Origin: Paenibacillus_AP thailandensis
GTDB taxonomy: Bacteria; Bacillota; Bacilli; Paenibacillales; Paenibacillaceae
DNA length: 64,000 nucleotides
Direction of reading: 5' to 3'
NCBI RefSeq assembly: GCF_042685365.1
Contig: NZ_JBHUMY010000012.1
Location: 1 to 64,000 of the forward strand
In this document: one piece after another, positions 42,731 to 52,442 of the stretch
Numbering within the stretch: position 1 is the stretch's first letter
Layout of the letters: every line of letters starts with the position of its first letter
Notes under the pieces: generated by a model
The model's database searches: none
What the model saw: the letters and a program-made list of their open reading frames with translations, nothing else
What the model was told of the DNA's origin: nothing
Made by a program: the position numbers and the translations under genes

Positions 42731-45436
42731 TCACCTCTCAACCGATTCCAGCACAAACGCTTCAATAACGTCTCCTTCTTTGAAGTCGGAGTAGCCCTGC
42801 AGCGTAATGCCGCATTCGTAACCTTGCGCGACTTCCTTGGCATCGTCCTTGAACCGCTTAAGCGTATCGACCTTTCCTTCGTGTACAACGACGCCGCCGC
42901 GAATGACGCGCACTCCGGCATTTCTCGTCACTTTGCCGGAAGTAACCATACAGCCCGCAATCGCGCCGACTTTGCTGAGCTTGAATATGTTGCGCACTTC
43001 GGCCTGACCGATGACGACTTCCTTGAAGATCGGATCAAGCATACCCTTCATGGCCTGTTCGATCTCGTCAATTACGTTATAAATAATGTTGTGAAGCCGG
43101 ATATCGACCTTCTCTTGCTCGGCCGTCGCCATCGCTTGCGGTTCCGGACGAACGTTGAAGCCGATGACGATCGCATTGGAAGCCGATGCCAGCGTAATGT
43201 CGGATTCCGTAATCGCGCCTACGCCGCTGTGAATGATTTTGACGCGCACGCCTTCGATGTCGATCTTGGCGAGCGAGCCTTTAAGCGCTTCGGCGGAGCC
43301 TTGCACGTCGGATTTGATGATGACGTTCAGATCCTTGATTTCGCCTTGCTTGATATGGTTGTACAGATCGTCCAGCGTGACGCGCGTATTGGCGCCAAGC
43401 TCCGATTGCCGCTGCTTCGTGGCGCGGCGCTCGGCGATCGCTCTTGCTTTCCGCTCGTCCTCGAACACCATGAACGGGTCGCCGGCTTGCGGCACTTCCG
43501 TCAAGCCCGTAATTTCGACCGGCGTGGACGGGCCCGCTTCTTTGATGCGGCGTCCCCGGTCGTTGACCATCGCCCGCACGCGTCCGAAGCAGTTGCCGGC
43601 AACGAAGGCGTCGCCGATCTTCAACGTGCCGTGCTGCACAAGCACGCGCGCGATCGGTCCTTTGCCTTTGTCGAGCTCCGCCTCGATAACGGTGCCGCGC
43701 GCCCGTTTGTCCGGGTTGGCTTTGTAGTCGTTAACCTCAGCCACGAGCAAAATCATCTCAAGCAGATCTTCCAGGCCGATTCGCTGCTTCGCCGATACGT
43801 TGACGAAGATGGTGTCTCCGCCCCACTCTTCCGGCACAAGCTCGTATTCCGTAAGCTCTTGCTTGATTTTGTCCGGATTCGCTTCCGGCTTGTCGATTTT
43901 GTTGACGGCCACGATGATCGGCACGCCGGCCGCTTTCGCGTGGTTAATCGCCTCGACCGTTTGCGGCATGACGCCGTCGTCGGCCGCGACGACGATAATC
44001 GTAATATCCGTTACCTGGGCGCCGCGCGCGCGCATCATCGTAAACGCTTCGTGGCCCGGGGTATCGAGGAACGTTATTTTCTTCTGGTTGATTTCGACTT
44101 GATACGCGCCGATATGCTGCGTAATACCCCCCGCTTCACCGCCGGTTACGTTCGTTTTGCGGATGGCGTCGAGCAGCGTCGTTTTGCCGTGGTCAACGTG
44201 ACCCATAATCGTAACGACCGGCGGACGCGGCAGAAGATCCGCTTCGTCGTCCTTCTCTTCGTCCTTCTCGAAGTCGTCTTCCTCGACCGGGATTTTCACT
44301 TCGACTTCCGTACCGTACTCTTCCGCGATCAGCAGAATCGCGTCCATGTCGATTTCTTGGTTAATCGTAGCCATAATGCCAAGCGAAATCAGCTTCTTGA
44401 TTACTTCCGAAGCATCCTTGTGCAGCAGCTTCGCCAAATCACCGACCGTCATCGTGCCGCGCACGATAATTTTCTTCGGCGTGTTGTCGATTTTTTCGCG
44501 GCGTTCCGGCTGCTGCTGGTTGCGGCCGCCTTTGCCCTTGCCGCCCTTGTTGTTCCGGAAATTGCCCGCGCCGCCGCGGCTGTCGTCGAAACGTTTCGAA
44601 GGGCCGTTATAATTCGATTTCTTGGCTCCGCCGTTGCGGGAACGATCAAAGCGGTCGTCGCCGCCGCGGCTCGGCGCTGCAGGCTTGGAATCGAATGTGC
44701 GGCTCGGCGCGGCGGCCGGCTGCGACTGCTGCGGACGCGGGTTTTGCTGGCCGCCTCCGCCCGTACGGGCTTGAGCTCCTTGATAGCCGGAGCGATTCGC
44801 GCCGCCTCCTTGTCCCCCGCGGCCTTGACCGCTTTGTCCGTCTCTATTGCGATTCTGGCCGCCTTGGCCTTGACCGCCTTGGTTGCGTCCTCCGCCTTGG
44901 CCGCCTTGACCGCCTTGCGGACGGCCCGCTTGGCCTTGACCGCGGTTTTGGCCGTTCGGGCGGTTGCCGGATGCCGTTCGATTTTGTCCTTGCCCTTGCC
45001 CTTGGCCGCCTTGACGTTCCTGGCGCTGAGCCTGGCCTTGTTTATGATCTTGGGATTGTGGTCGCTGTTCAGTTACACTTGTTTTTGGATGATTTGAATT
45101 CATAGGCACCTGTCTATCCTGTGTTAGATTTTTGTTTCCGTTCTGAGCCTGCTGTACGCCGCGTTCCTGCGGTTTGCCCGCAGGCTGGACCGCCGCGGAT
45201 ACGGCTGCATTCGACTCCTGCGCGCGCTTGGCGGCAGCTGAGGCTTTGATGTCGCGGAAGAAGCCTTCGACTTTAGAGACCATTTCGTTTTCCATTACGC
45301 TCATATGATTATTAACGGGCAGATTAAGCCGTTTAAGAATCGTTATAATTTCTTTACTGCTCATGTTGAGCGATTTGGCATATTCGTATACGCGCAATTT
45401 ATCTTTATTGTCTTTGCTCTCCGGTTTATTGCTCAA
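42731..45436 (-). CDS. infB: Translation initiation factor IF-2
   Basis: A 901-residue IF-2. Two IF2_N domains lie at about 12-65 and 325-375. Between them, about 125-315 is an extremely Gly/Gln/Arg/Asn-rich low-complexity region. The GTPase domain starts with GHVDHGKTT at 412-420, followed by the beta-barrel and fMet-tRNA-binding C2 domain. IF-2 brings initiator tRNA to the 30S subunit. The start is a TTG at 45436, supported by GGAGGTG 7 bases upstream and by the normal N-terminal fold beginning at once. Preceded 4 bases upstream by ylxQ. Confidence 0.98.
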   Translation of the reverse strand: MSNKPESKDNKDKLRVYEYAKSLNMSSKEIITILKRLNLPVNNHMSVMENEMVSKVEGFFRDIKASAAAKRAQESNAAVSAAVQPAGKPQERGVQQAQNGNKNLTQDRQVPMNSNHPKTSVTEQRPQSQDHKQGQAQRQERQGGQGQGQGQNRTASGNRPNGQNRGQGQAGRPQGGQGGQGGGRNQGGQGQGGQNRNRDGQSGQGRGGQGGGANRSGYQGAQARTGGGGQQNPRPQQSQPAAAPSRTFDSKPAAPSRGGDDRFDRSRNGGAKKSNYNGPSKRFDDSRGGAGNFRNNKGGKGKGGRNQQQPERREKIDNTPKKIIVRGTMTVGDLAKLLHKDASEVIKKLISLGIMATINQEIDMDAILLIAEEYGTEVEVKIPVEEDDFEKDEEKDDEADLLPRPPVVTIMGHVDHGKTTLLDAIRKTNVTGGEAGGITQHIGAYQVEINQKKITFLDTPGHEAFTMMRARGAQVTDITIIVVAADDGVMPQTVEAINHAKAAGVPIIVAVNKIDKPEANPDKIKQELTEYELVPEEWGGDTIFVNVSAKQRIGLEDLLEMILLVAEVNDYKANPDKRARGTVIEAELDKGKGPIARVLVQHGTLKIGDAFVAGNCFGRVRAMVNDRGRRIKEAGPSTPVEITGLTEVPQAGDPFMVFEDERKARAIAERRATKQRQSELGANTRVTLDDLYNHIKQGEIKDLNVIIKSDVQGSAEALKGSLAKIDIEGVRVKIIHSGVGAITESDITLASASNAIVIGFNVRPEPQAMATAEQEKVDIRLHNIIYNVIDEIEQAMKGMLDPIFKEVVIGQAEVRNIFKLSKVGAIAGCMVTSGKVTRNAGVRVIRGGVVVHEGKVDTLKRFKDDAKEVAQGYECGITLQGYSDFKEGDVIEAFVLESVER

Positions 45437-45440
45437 TATT

Positions 45441-45761
45441 TTACACCTCCGAATTTTGACTCAGATGTCCAGCAATCATTTGTCCAAACTTTGCGTCGGT
45501 GACCGCGAGCACAACTCGTTCTGATTTGCCGATTGCATTGCCTAGTTGAATGCGGTCAAAAGCCTCTTCAAGTTGTATGCCGTAAGTGCTGCATTTATCG
45601 CGGAATTTCTTCTTCGTGTTGTCGGAAGCGTCGCCGGCCAATATGACCAGCCGCGCCTCTCTCTTACGAACAGCCTTGAGCACGATTTCATCCCCGGATA
45701 TGAGCTTCCCGGCGCGCATGGCCATCCCCAGCTGCTGCAAGGCTTTATTCGGTTTCGTCAT
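45441..45761 (-). CDS. ylxQ: YlxQ, L7Ae-family RNA-binding protein
   Basis: A 106-residue L7Ae/L30e/S12e-fold protein with GMAMRAGKLISGDEIVLKAVRKREARLVILAGDAS. Relatives bind kink-turn RNA; YlxQ itself has no fixed role. ATG at 45761 has AAGGAG seven bases before it and overlaps ylxR by 17 bases. It sits between ylxR and infB, the conserved nusA-operon order. Confidence 0.94.
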   Translation of the reverse strand: MTKPNKALQQLGMAMRAGKLISGDEIVLKAVRKREARLVILAGDASDNTKKKFRDKCSTYGIQLEEAFDRIQLGNAIGKSERVVLAVTDAKFGQMIAGHLSQNSEV

Positions 45762-46059
45762 CGGCACGCTCCTTGCTTGCCAGAAACTGGTCTTCCACTG
45801 CGATGAAATCCTGTTCAAGCTGATCGTATATGGCCGGATCAACCTGGAGCTTCAACGCGCGCTCGAAAGCTTTGGATTTCTTGGCCAGCTGAAAGCAGCG
45901 GACTTGGCCGCATAAATAGGCTCCTCGGCCGGATTTTTTGCCGGTTAAATCGATCAGAACCTGGTCTTCCGGCGTGCGGACGACCCGAATCAACTCTTTC
46001 TTAGGCTTCATTTCTTGACAAGCTACGCATTTGCGAAGCGGTATTTTTCTCGGTCTCAC
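45745..46059 (-). CDS. ylxR: YlxR (DUF448) RNA-binding protein
   Basis: A 104-residue YlxR protein with the family motif RKCVACQEMKPKKELIRVVR and the GRGAYLCGQVRCFQLAKK loop, giving four cysteines in two pairs. It is an RNA-binding or RNase P-associated regulator in some Gram-positives. GTG at 46059 is the start, with AGGAGG eight bases upstream. The C-terminal tail is about ten residues longer than in B. subtilis. Confidence 0.94.
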   Translation of the reverse strand: MRPRKIPLRKCVACQEMKPKKELIRVVRTPEDQVLIDLTGKKSGRGAYLCGQVRCFQLAKKSKAFERALKLQVDPAIYDQLEQDFIAVEDQFLASKERADDETE

Positions 46060-46100
46060 TGCATCCCCCTCCTCGCTCGTCGGCCAGGCTTAAGCCGCCG

Positions 46101-46203
46101 TTATTACCACATCGGAAAGTTTAAGTCCGGTAAAGGTTAGAGGAAGACGAACTTTCTCGGCGATACAAACATCCTCTTAACGCGGTCGCTCGTCTTCGAA
46201 GGA
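46101..46203 (-). repeat. Dispersed two-hairpin intergenic repeat, copy 4
   Basis: On the minus strand it reads CCTTCGAAGACGAGCGACCG, then GCGTTAAGAGG, and ends GGACTTAAACTTTCCGATGT, the same landmarks as copy 2. Stem 2 pairs ACTTTC (46151-46156) with GAAAGT (46115-46120). A one-sided GGCCAGGCTTAAGCC at 46082-46097 flanks it. It fills the gap between nusA and ylxR, inside the operon. Confidence 0.75.
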
Positions 46204-46221
46204 CTCCGATGGCAGTTTTTC

Positions 46222-47319
46222 TCAATCGATAGAGACAGAGTCTTGATGCATAGCTCCGGTTAGCGATTTCGGCCGGCCGTATTCCTGCTCGGCCTGCGTC
46301 TCGCTCTTAATATCGATCTTCCAGCCCGTAAGCTTGGCGGCGAGACGGGCGTTTTGCCCTTTGATGCCGATCGCAAGGGACAGCTGATAATCCGGCACGA
46401 TGACGCGGGCCATCTTCTCCTGCTCGAATACGATTACTTCCAGCACTTTGGACGGGCTAAGCGCGTTGGCGACATATTCCTCGATATTTTCCGACCAGCG
46501 GACGATATCGATCTTTTCGCCTTTCAGCTCGCCTACGATCGTTTGGACGCGCAAGCCTTTCTGGCCGACGCACGAACCGACCGGATCGACCTCGGGATTG
46601 CGCGAATAAACCGCGATCTTCGAACGGAAGCCCGCTTCCCTCGCAACCGAACGGATTTCCACAACGCCGTCGTAAATCTCCGGCACTTCCAGCTCGAACA
46701 GCCGCTTCAGCAAGCCCGGATGCGTGCGCGACAAAAAGATTTGCGGCCCTTTCGTCGTATTCTCCACCTTCGTAATGTAGGATTTGACGCGGTCCCCGTG
46801 CTTGAATTTATCGGTAGGCATCAGTTCGGTAAGCGGAAGAACGGCTTCGACTTTGCCGAGGTCGACGAACAGATTGCGCACGTCTTGGCGTTGAACGATG
46901 CCGGTAACGATATCTTCCTCTTTATCTATGAATGCGTTGTATATAAGTCCCCGCTCCGCTTCGCGGATGCGCTGCGTTACGACCTGCTTCGCCGTTTGAG
47001 CCGCAATGCGGCCGAAATCTCTCGGCGTAACTTCGATCTCGGCGATATCGTCAAGCTGGTAATGCGGGTTGATTTCCCTGGCCGCGTCCAGCGAAATCTC
47101 GAGGCGCGGATCGATCGGCTCGTCTACGACGGTTTTCCGTGCGTATACTTTGATGACGCCGGAGTGGCGGTTAATGTCGACGCGCACGTTCTGCGCCGTA
47201 TTGAAGTTGCGTTTGTAGCTGGAGATCAGAGCCGCTTCGATCGCCTCGAGCAGCACATCCTTCGAAATGCCTTTCTCCCTTTCGATCTCCGACAGCGCCT
47301 CAATGAATTCCATACTCAT
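46222..47319 (-). CDS. nusA: Transcription termination/antitermination factor NusA
   Basis: A 365-residue NusA without the C-terminal acidic repeats, as in other Gram-positives. It has the N-terminal RNA-polymerase-binding domain, an S1 domain with VTGIVQRQDVRNLFVDLGKVEAVL split across 130-190, and two KH domains (including DPVGSCVGQKGLRVQTIV and SLAIGIKGQNARLAAKLTG). It modulates pausing and termination. It follows rimP by 53 bases. GGGGGAAG precedes the ATG at 47319. Confidence 0.98.
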   Translation of the reverse strand: MSMEFIEALSEIEREKGISKDVLLEAIEAALISSYKRNFNTAQNVRVDINRHSGVIKVYARKTVVDEPIDPRLEISLDAAREINPHYQLDDIAEIEVTPRDFGRIAAQTAKQVVTQRIREAERGLIYNAFIDKEEDIVTGIVQRQDVRNLFVDLGKVEAVLPLTELMPTDKFKHGDRVKSYITKVENTTKGPQIFLSRTHPGLLKRLFELEVPEIYDGVVEIRSVAREAGFRSKIAVYSRNPEVDPVGSCVGQKGLRVQTIVGELKGEKIDIVRWSENIEEYVANALSPSKVLEVIVFEQEKMARVIVPDYQLSLAIGIKGQNARLAAKLTGWKIDIKSETQAEQEYGRPKSLTGAMHQDSVSID

Positions 47320-47372
47320 AGGAATGGACTTCCCCCTATTCTGAATAATTAAACGTTGGTTGACTTCAGGAG

Positions 47373-47834
47373 CTAGAAAACGATCGCAAGCCTCGCACCG
47401 GCCACCTTGGCGTAAGGCACCGTCTGCTCTTTATTGCCCGTCCGAATCGTTAGCTGTTCGCCGTCGAACGCAAGCAGCTCGCCTTCAAATTCCTTTTCGC
47501 CGTTAACCGGCTCGTAAGTCGTTATATAGACATGCTTCCCGACAGCTTTCCGGACGTCGTCCGGTTTTTTGAGCGGGCGCTCGGCCCCCGGCGAAGACAC
47601 TTCGAGGAAATAGTTTCCAGGAATAGGGTCGTTTTTGTCCAGCTGTTCGCTCAAATACTCGCTGATGCGGACGCATTCGTCGATATCGATGCCGTTCTCC
47701 TTGTCGACAAACACGCGCAGGAAATAACTGCTTCCTTCCTTCACGTATTCGATGTCGACGAGCTCAAAGCCGTTGTCGTCGAGAAACGGCTTGACCATTT
47801 CTTCTACGACGGATTTGATTTTAGACGTGTTCAA
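47373..47834 (-). CDS. rimP: Ribosome maturation factor RimP
   Basis: A 153-residue RimP matching the B. subtilis protein closely, for example FELVDIEYVKEGSSYFLRVF and NYFLEVSSPGAERPLKKPDD. It helps assemble the 3' domain of the 30S subunit. The start is a TTG at 47834, chosen because GGGAGG lies 10 bases before it and the protein then begins at the family's usual point. An ATG nine codons upstream has no ribosome site. First gene of the nusA operon, behind the polC terminator. Confidence 0.95.
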   Translation of the reverse strand: MNTSKIKSVVEEMVKPFLDDNGFELVDIEYVKEGSSYFLRVFVDKENGIDIDECVRISEYLSEQLDKNDPIPGNYFLEVSSPGAERPLKKPDDVRKAVGKHVYITTYEPVNGEKEFEGELLAFDGEQLTIRTGNKEQTVPYAKVAGARLAIVF

Positions 47835-47895
47835 GTTGGCGTGACCTCCCGTTAGATGCATGCGAATAAAGCATAAAGGCCTATATCAAAACGGA

Positions 47896-47917
47896 GAGAG
47901 TGGGTTTCCCCACTCTC
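47896..47917 (-). terminator. Terminator after polC
   Basis: A 9-bp stem GAGAGTGGG/CCCACTCTC with a TTTC loop, followed by a T-rich stretch (GTTTTGATAT) on the minus strand. It divides polC from the rimP-nusA operon. Confidence 0.8.
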
Positions 47918-48012
47918 CTGATCGAAGGCCTTATCAACATCATTACCAAAAAAATTATATCATAACCATATTACAGTGACAAGGCAGGCGAATACAAAAT
48001 GTAGCCGGCCGA

Positions 48013-51000
48013 TTAGAACAGCGACAGCTGGTTCGATTCCGGCAAGCCGCGGAAGCAGCCCATTCCGTTAAGCACTTCGATGACCGTTTTGGTCGCTTTC
48101 GATTTCATTTGGAAATCCTCGATCGACAAAAACTCGCCTTCGTTCCGCGCCGCGGCGATGTTGCGCGCGGCGTTCTCGCCGATGCCGGCGATAGCCGAAA
48201 ACGGCGGAATCAGCGAATCCCCGTCGACTTGGAATTTCGTCGCGTCCGAACGATAAAGGTCGATCGGCTTGAACGAGAAGCCGCGGGCGGTCATTTCAAG
48301 CGCCATCTCAAGCTGCGAAATACTTGCCTTTTCCTTCGGCGTCGCCGTGAAAGCTTTCTCTTCGATCTCGATCAGCCTGCGCAAAATCGCGTCGTAGCCT
48401 TGGCATAATATATCCAGATCGAAATCTTCGGCCCGTACCGTAAAGTACGTCGCATAAAATTCGATCGGGTAATACAGCTTGAAAAAGGCGGTACGCACCG
48501 CGGAGGTGACGTAAGCGGCGGCGTGCGCCTTCGGGAACATGTACTCGATGCGCAGACACGAATCGATATACCATTGCGGCACGTTGCACCGCTTCATCTC
48601 TTCGATCCACTCGGGCGTCAAGCCCCTGCCCTTCCGGACGCTTTCCGTAATTTTGAACGCAAGCCCCGCGTCCATGCCCGCTTTGTAGATCAAATAAAGC
48701 ATAATGTCGTCGCGGCAGCCGATTACGGTTTTGATGTTGCACGTTCCGTTCTTGATGAGCTCCTGGGCGTTGCCCAGCCATACGCCCGTACCGTGCGACA
48801 GGCCGGATATTTGCAGCAGGTCGGCGAACGACGAAGGCTGCGTCTCCTGAAGCATCTGCCGCACGAACTTGGTGCCCATCTCCGGAACCCCGTAAGTGGC
48901 GACCGGCGTGCGGATTTGCTCCGGCGTCACGCCCAGCGCGGCCGTCGAGTTGAACAGGCTCATCACCTTCGGATCGTTCATCGGAATCGTCGTCGGGTCG
49001 ACGCCCGTCAAATCCTGCAGCATCCGCATCATCGTCGGGTCATCGTGCCCCAGAATATCGAGCTTCAGCAAATTCGCTTCGAATGCATGGTAATCGAAAT
49101 GCGTCGTTTTCCATTCGGCGTTTACGTCGTCGGCCGGATATTGCACCGGCGTAACGTCCTCGACCTCGATATAATCCGGGACAACGACGATGCCGCCGGG
49201 ATGCTGGCCGGTGCTGCGCTTGACGCCGGTACAGCCGGCCGCCAGCCGGTTCAGCTCCGCGCCGCGCCATTTCTTGCCGTGATGCTCCTCGTATTTTTTG
49301 GCAAAGCCGTACGCGGTCTTCTCGGCGACGGTGCCGATCGTGCCGGCCCGGAACACGTTCTTCTCCCCGAACATGACCTTGGTGAAATTGTGTGCGGTCG
49401 GCTGGTATTCGCCCGAGAAGTTCAAGTCGATATCGGGAACTTTGTCGCCTTTGAAGCCAAGGAACGTTTCGAACGGAATGTCCTGGCCGTCGCCTTTCAT
49501 CACATGGCCGCATTTCGGGCATTCCTTGTCCGGCAAGTCGAAGCCGCTTGGCACGCTGCCGTCGAGAAACCATTCGCTGTGGCGGCATTCCGTGTTGCGG
49601 CACAAATAGTGAGCCGGCAGCGGATTTACTTCGGAAATGCCGAGAAACGTCGCGACGACGGACGAACCGACCGAACCCCGCGAGCCTACGAGATAACCGT
49701 CCGCGTTCGACTTCTTCACGAGCTTCTCCGAGATGAGATAGTTGGCGCTGAAGCCGTATTTGATAATCGGCACAAGTTCTTTTTCCAGACGGTCGATAAC
49801 GACCTGAGGCAAGTTCTCGCCGTACATTTGCTTCGCCGTCGAGTAGCAGGTGTTCCGGATTTCCTCTTCGGCGCCTTCGATAATCGGCGTAAACAGCTTG
49901 TCCGGGAACATTTCGAACGGCTCGAAGCGCTCGGCGAGCTTGTTCGTATTCGTGACGACCACTTCGAACGCCCGCGCTTCGCCGAGAAACGCGAACTCCT
50001 CGAGCATCTCATCGGTCGTGCGCAAATGCGCGTCCGGCTTCGTCTGCTCCTTCAGCGGGCTGAAGCCGGTGATGCCGTGAATCGTAATGTCGCGGAACAC
50101 TTTGTCGCGCGGATTCAAATAATGAACGTTGCCGGTTGCGATGACCGGCTTGCCAAGCTCGTCCCCGATTTGGCAGACGCGGCGGAGCGCTTGCTCGATT
50201 TCGGCGCGGCTTCCGACCAATCCTTTTTCGACGAGATGCATATAGAAGCAAACCGGCTGGATTTCCAGCACGTCGTAATATTGGGCGACCTCCAGCGCTT
50301 CCTCGTACGACTTGTTCAGCACCGTTTCAAAAAACTCGCCTTTCTCGCAGCCCGATACGACCAGCAGGCCTTCCCGAAGCTCTTGCAGCTTGCTCTTCGG
50401 AATAATCGGCACCCGCTTGAAATATTCGGTATGGGATAAGGATACGAGCTTAAACAGATTTTTTTTGCCCGTCGCGTTAAGCGCATAGATGCAGCTGTGG
50501 AACGGCCTGATGTTGGACAAGTCGAGACCGGCATAATCGTTTAATTGATGAAGTCCGGTAATATTGCGGTCTGCAATGTCCTTCAGCAAGCCGAACAGCA
50601 CATGCCCCAGCGCGATCGAGTCGTCGATGGCCCGGTGGTGATTTTCAAGACTTACTTTATATTTATCCGCCAGCGTGTTAAGCCGGTGGTTTTTGAGCGT
50701 CGGGAACAAAAATCTCGCCAGCTCCAGCGTGTCCAATACCGGGTTTTTCACTTCGGGCAGTCCCAGCTGCTTGCAGTTCGCCTGGATAAAGCCGATATCG
50801 AACCGGGCATTGTGGGCGACGAGCACCGCATCGCCGACAAAATCGAGAAATTGCTTCAGCATCGGCTCCAGCTCGGGAGCGTCTTTTACCATATCGTCCG
50901 TAATATTCGTGAGCTGCTGAATGTTGTACGGAATTTTCTCGTGCGGGTTGATGAACGTCGAGAAGCGGTCGATTTCTTTGCCTTCCCGCATTTTGACGCC

Positions 51001-52323
51001 GGCCAGCTCGATAATCTTGTTGTTGATGACGGACAAGCCGGTCGTTTCGATGTCGAATACGACGTATTCGGCGTCCGCCAGCTGCTGCTCGCGCGGATTG
51101 ATGACCATCTGCACCGAATCGTTGATCAGGTTGGCTTCGAGTCCGAACAACACGTTGACGCCGTGTTTTTTGCCCGCCTTAAACGCTTCGGGATAGCAAT
51201 GCACGTTGCCGTGGTCGGTGATCGCAATCGCTTTATGGCCCCATTTCGCGGCGGTTTTAACATAGACGTCCACAGGCGTAACCGCGTCCATCGTGCTCAT
51301 CGTCGTATGAAGATGAAATTCGACCCGCTTTTCTTCCGCCTTGTCCTTGCGGTCGGGCGGCGCAATAACTTCGTGCAGGTCGTTCGGCATCATGACGAGC
51401 TCCGGCTCTTGCATGAAGCGGTCGTATTCGACGCGCCCGCGCGCTTTGATCCATTTGCCGTTCGACAGCTGGCTCAGCACTTTCACGTCTTCTTTGGTCT
51501 TGGCGAACATCTTCATCGCGATCGAATCGGAGAAGTCCGTCACGTTAAACGTAAACAACGTGCTGCCGTTCCGAAGCTCCTTCACTTCGAGCCCGAATAC
51601 GGCGCCTTGCACGACGATCTTCTTCTCTTCCTCGCGTATGTTCATGATCGGGACCGGCTCTTCGCGAATGTCGTAGCCTACGGCAAGCCGAACCGGCTCT
51701 TCGTCCCCGTCATGGCCGGATGCCGCTTCGGCGGCCGCGCTCGCCATCATTTGCTGAATCGCTTCCCGTTCTTCCTGCTCGATCTTCTGGGCGAACTCCT
51801 CGTAAATTTCCCGCCGGGATTCGCCGACGGCAAGCTTGACCCGGCACGATCGCCCGAACCGGTCATGATAAAAGCGGGAAACTTCTTCGTCGATCCGCTT
51901 CTTGCGGGCCAGCTCCAGCCCCGTTGCATCCAGCATAGACAGCGTAATGTCCTGGCCTTCGGCCGCAATCGCGGCTTTGATCAGCCAGCCGTTGACGGAA
52001 GCGATCGTCCGCTGCGCCCATTCCAGAAACAATCCCCAATACTCCTCTACGATCGCCGAGGTCGGTATATGATCCTCGTAAATAAATTTAAACGACGTAT
52101 CGGCGATATGGGCGAATTTTTGCCGGACGGCTTGCTCCAGCCCGTTTATGGCCTGTAAAGGCACCAAGGACGTTTTGCGTATGCAAAACGTCCATTCGCG
52201 GTTGCTTTTGCTGACCACAACTTGCTCGATATATCCGTCCTGAAAATAAGCTTCAATCAAATCGCGCGGAAGCTCCGCTTGCTTCAGCAGCAATTCGAAC
52301 GTTTTCCGTTTATCCTTGCTCAT
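48013..52323 (-). CDS. polC: DNA polymerase III subunit alpha, PolC type
   Basis: A 1436-residue Gram-positive replicative polymerase. The order is an OB/NTD region, a PHP domain (HLHTTMSTMDAV) split by a 3'-5' exonuclease with FDIETTGLSVINNKIIELA, the palm with PDIDLNFSGEYQ, a zinc-ribbon-like set of cysteines in CRNTECRHSEW and CPKCGHVM, then fingers and duplex-binding regions. It is the main leading-strand replicase with built-in proofreading. It lies between proS and rimP, as in B. subtilis, and ends at its own terminator. Confidence 0.98.
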   Translation of the reverse strand: MSKDKRKTFELLLKQAELPRDLIEAYFQDGYIEQVVVSKSNREWTFCIRKTSLVPLQAINGLEQAVRQKFAHIADTSFKFIYEDHIPTSAIVEEYWGLFLEWAQRTIASVNGWLIKAAIAAEGQDITLSMLDATGLELARKKRIDEEVSRFYHDRFGRSCRVKLAVGESRREIYEEFAQKIEQEEREAIQQMMASAAAEAASGHDGDEEPVRLAVGYDIREEPVPIMNIREEEKKIVVQGAVFGLEVKELRNGSTLFTFNVTDFSDSIAMKMFAKTKEDVKVLSQLSNGKWIKARGRVEYDRFMQEPELVMMPNDLHEVIAPPDRKDKAEEKRVEFHLHTTMSTMDAVTPVDVYVKTAAKWGHKAIAITDHGNVHCYPEAFKAGKKHGVNVLFGLEANLINDSVQMVINPREQQLADAEYVVFDIETTGLSVINNKIIELAGVKMREGKEIDRFSTFINPHEKIPYNIQQLTNITDDMVKDAPELEPMLKQFLDFVGDAVLVAHNARFDIGFIQANCKQLGLPEVKNPVLDTLELARFLFPTLKNHRLNTLADKYKVSLENHHRAIDDSIALGHVLFGLLKDIADRNITGLHQLNDYAGLDLSNIRPFHSCIYALNATGKKNLFKLVSLSHTEYFKRVPIIPKSKLQELREGLLVVSGCEKGEFFETVLNKSYEEALEVAQYYDVLEIQPVCFYMHLVEKGLVGSRAEIEQALRRVCQIGDELGKPVIATGNVHYLNPRDKVFRDITIHGITGFSPLKEQTKPDAHLRTTDEMLEEFAFLGEARAFEVVVTNTNKLAERFEPFEMFPDKLFTPIIEGAEEEIRNTCYSTAKQMYGENLPQVVIDRLEKELVPIIKYGFSANYLISEKLVKKSNADGYLVGSRGSVGSSVVATFLGISEVNPLPAHYLCRNTECRHSEWFLDGSVPSGFDLPDKECPKCGHVMKGDGQDIPFETFLGFKGDKVPDIDLNFSGEYQPTAHNFTKVMFGEKNVFRAGTIGTVAEKTAYGFAKKYEEHHGKKWRGAELNRLAAGCTGVKRSTGQHPGGIVVVPDYIEVEDVTPVQYPADDVNAEWKTTHFDYHAFEANLLKLDILGHDDPTMMRMLQDLTGVDPTTIPMNDPKVMSLFNSTAALGVTPEQIRTPVATYGVPEMGTKFVRQMLQETQPSSFADLLQISGLSHGTGVWLGNAQELIKNGTCNIKTVIGCRDDIMLYLIYKAGMDAGLAFKITESVRKGRGLTPEWIEEMKRCNVPQWYIDSCLRIEYMFPKAHAAAYVTSAVRTAFFKLYYPIEFYATYFTVRAEDFDLDILCQGYDAILRRLIEIEEKAFTATPKEKASISQLEMALEMTARGFSFKPIDLYRSDATKFQVDGDSLIPPFSAIAGIGENAARNIAAARNEGEFLSIEDFQMKSKATKTVIEVLNGMGCFRGLPESNQLSLF

Positions 52324-52401
52324 CGCTTACTCCTCCCCATCGCGCAAACGTTGCAACTCGAGCGAAACGACCAGGTCGTCCCGCTCTTCAGGACGAACCG
52401 T

Positions 52402-52419
52402 TTCGGCGCGAACGCCGAA
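52402..52419 (-). other. UUCG-loop hairpin between proS and polC
   Basis: TTCGGCG and CGCCGAA form a perfect 7-bp stem with a TTCG loop on the minus strand, a highly stable RNA tetraloop. No T-run follows, so it may be a processing or stability element in the 119-base gap. Confidence 0.4.
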
Positions 52420-52442
52420 TAGATCTTCGCGGCCTTAAGCGC

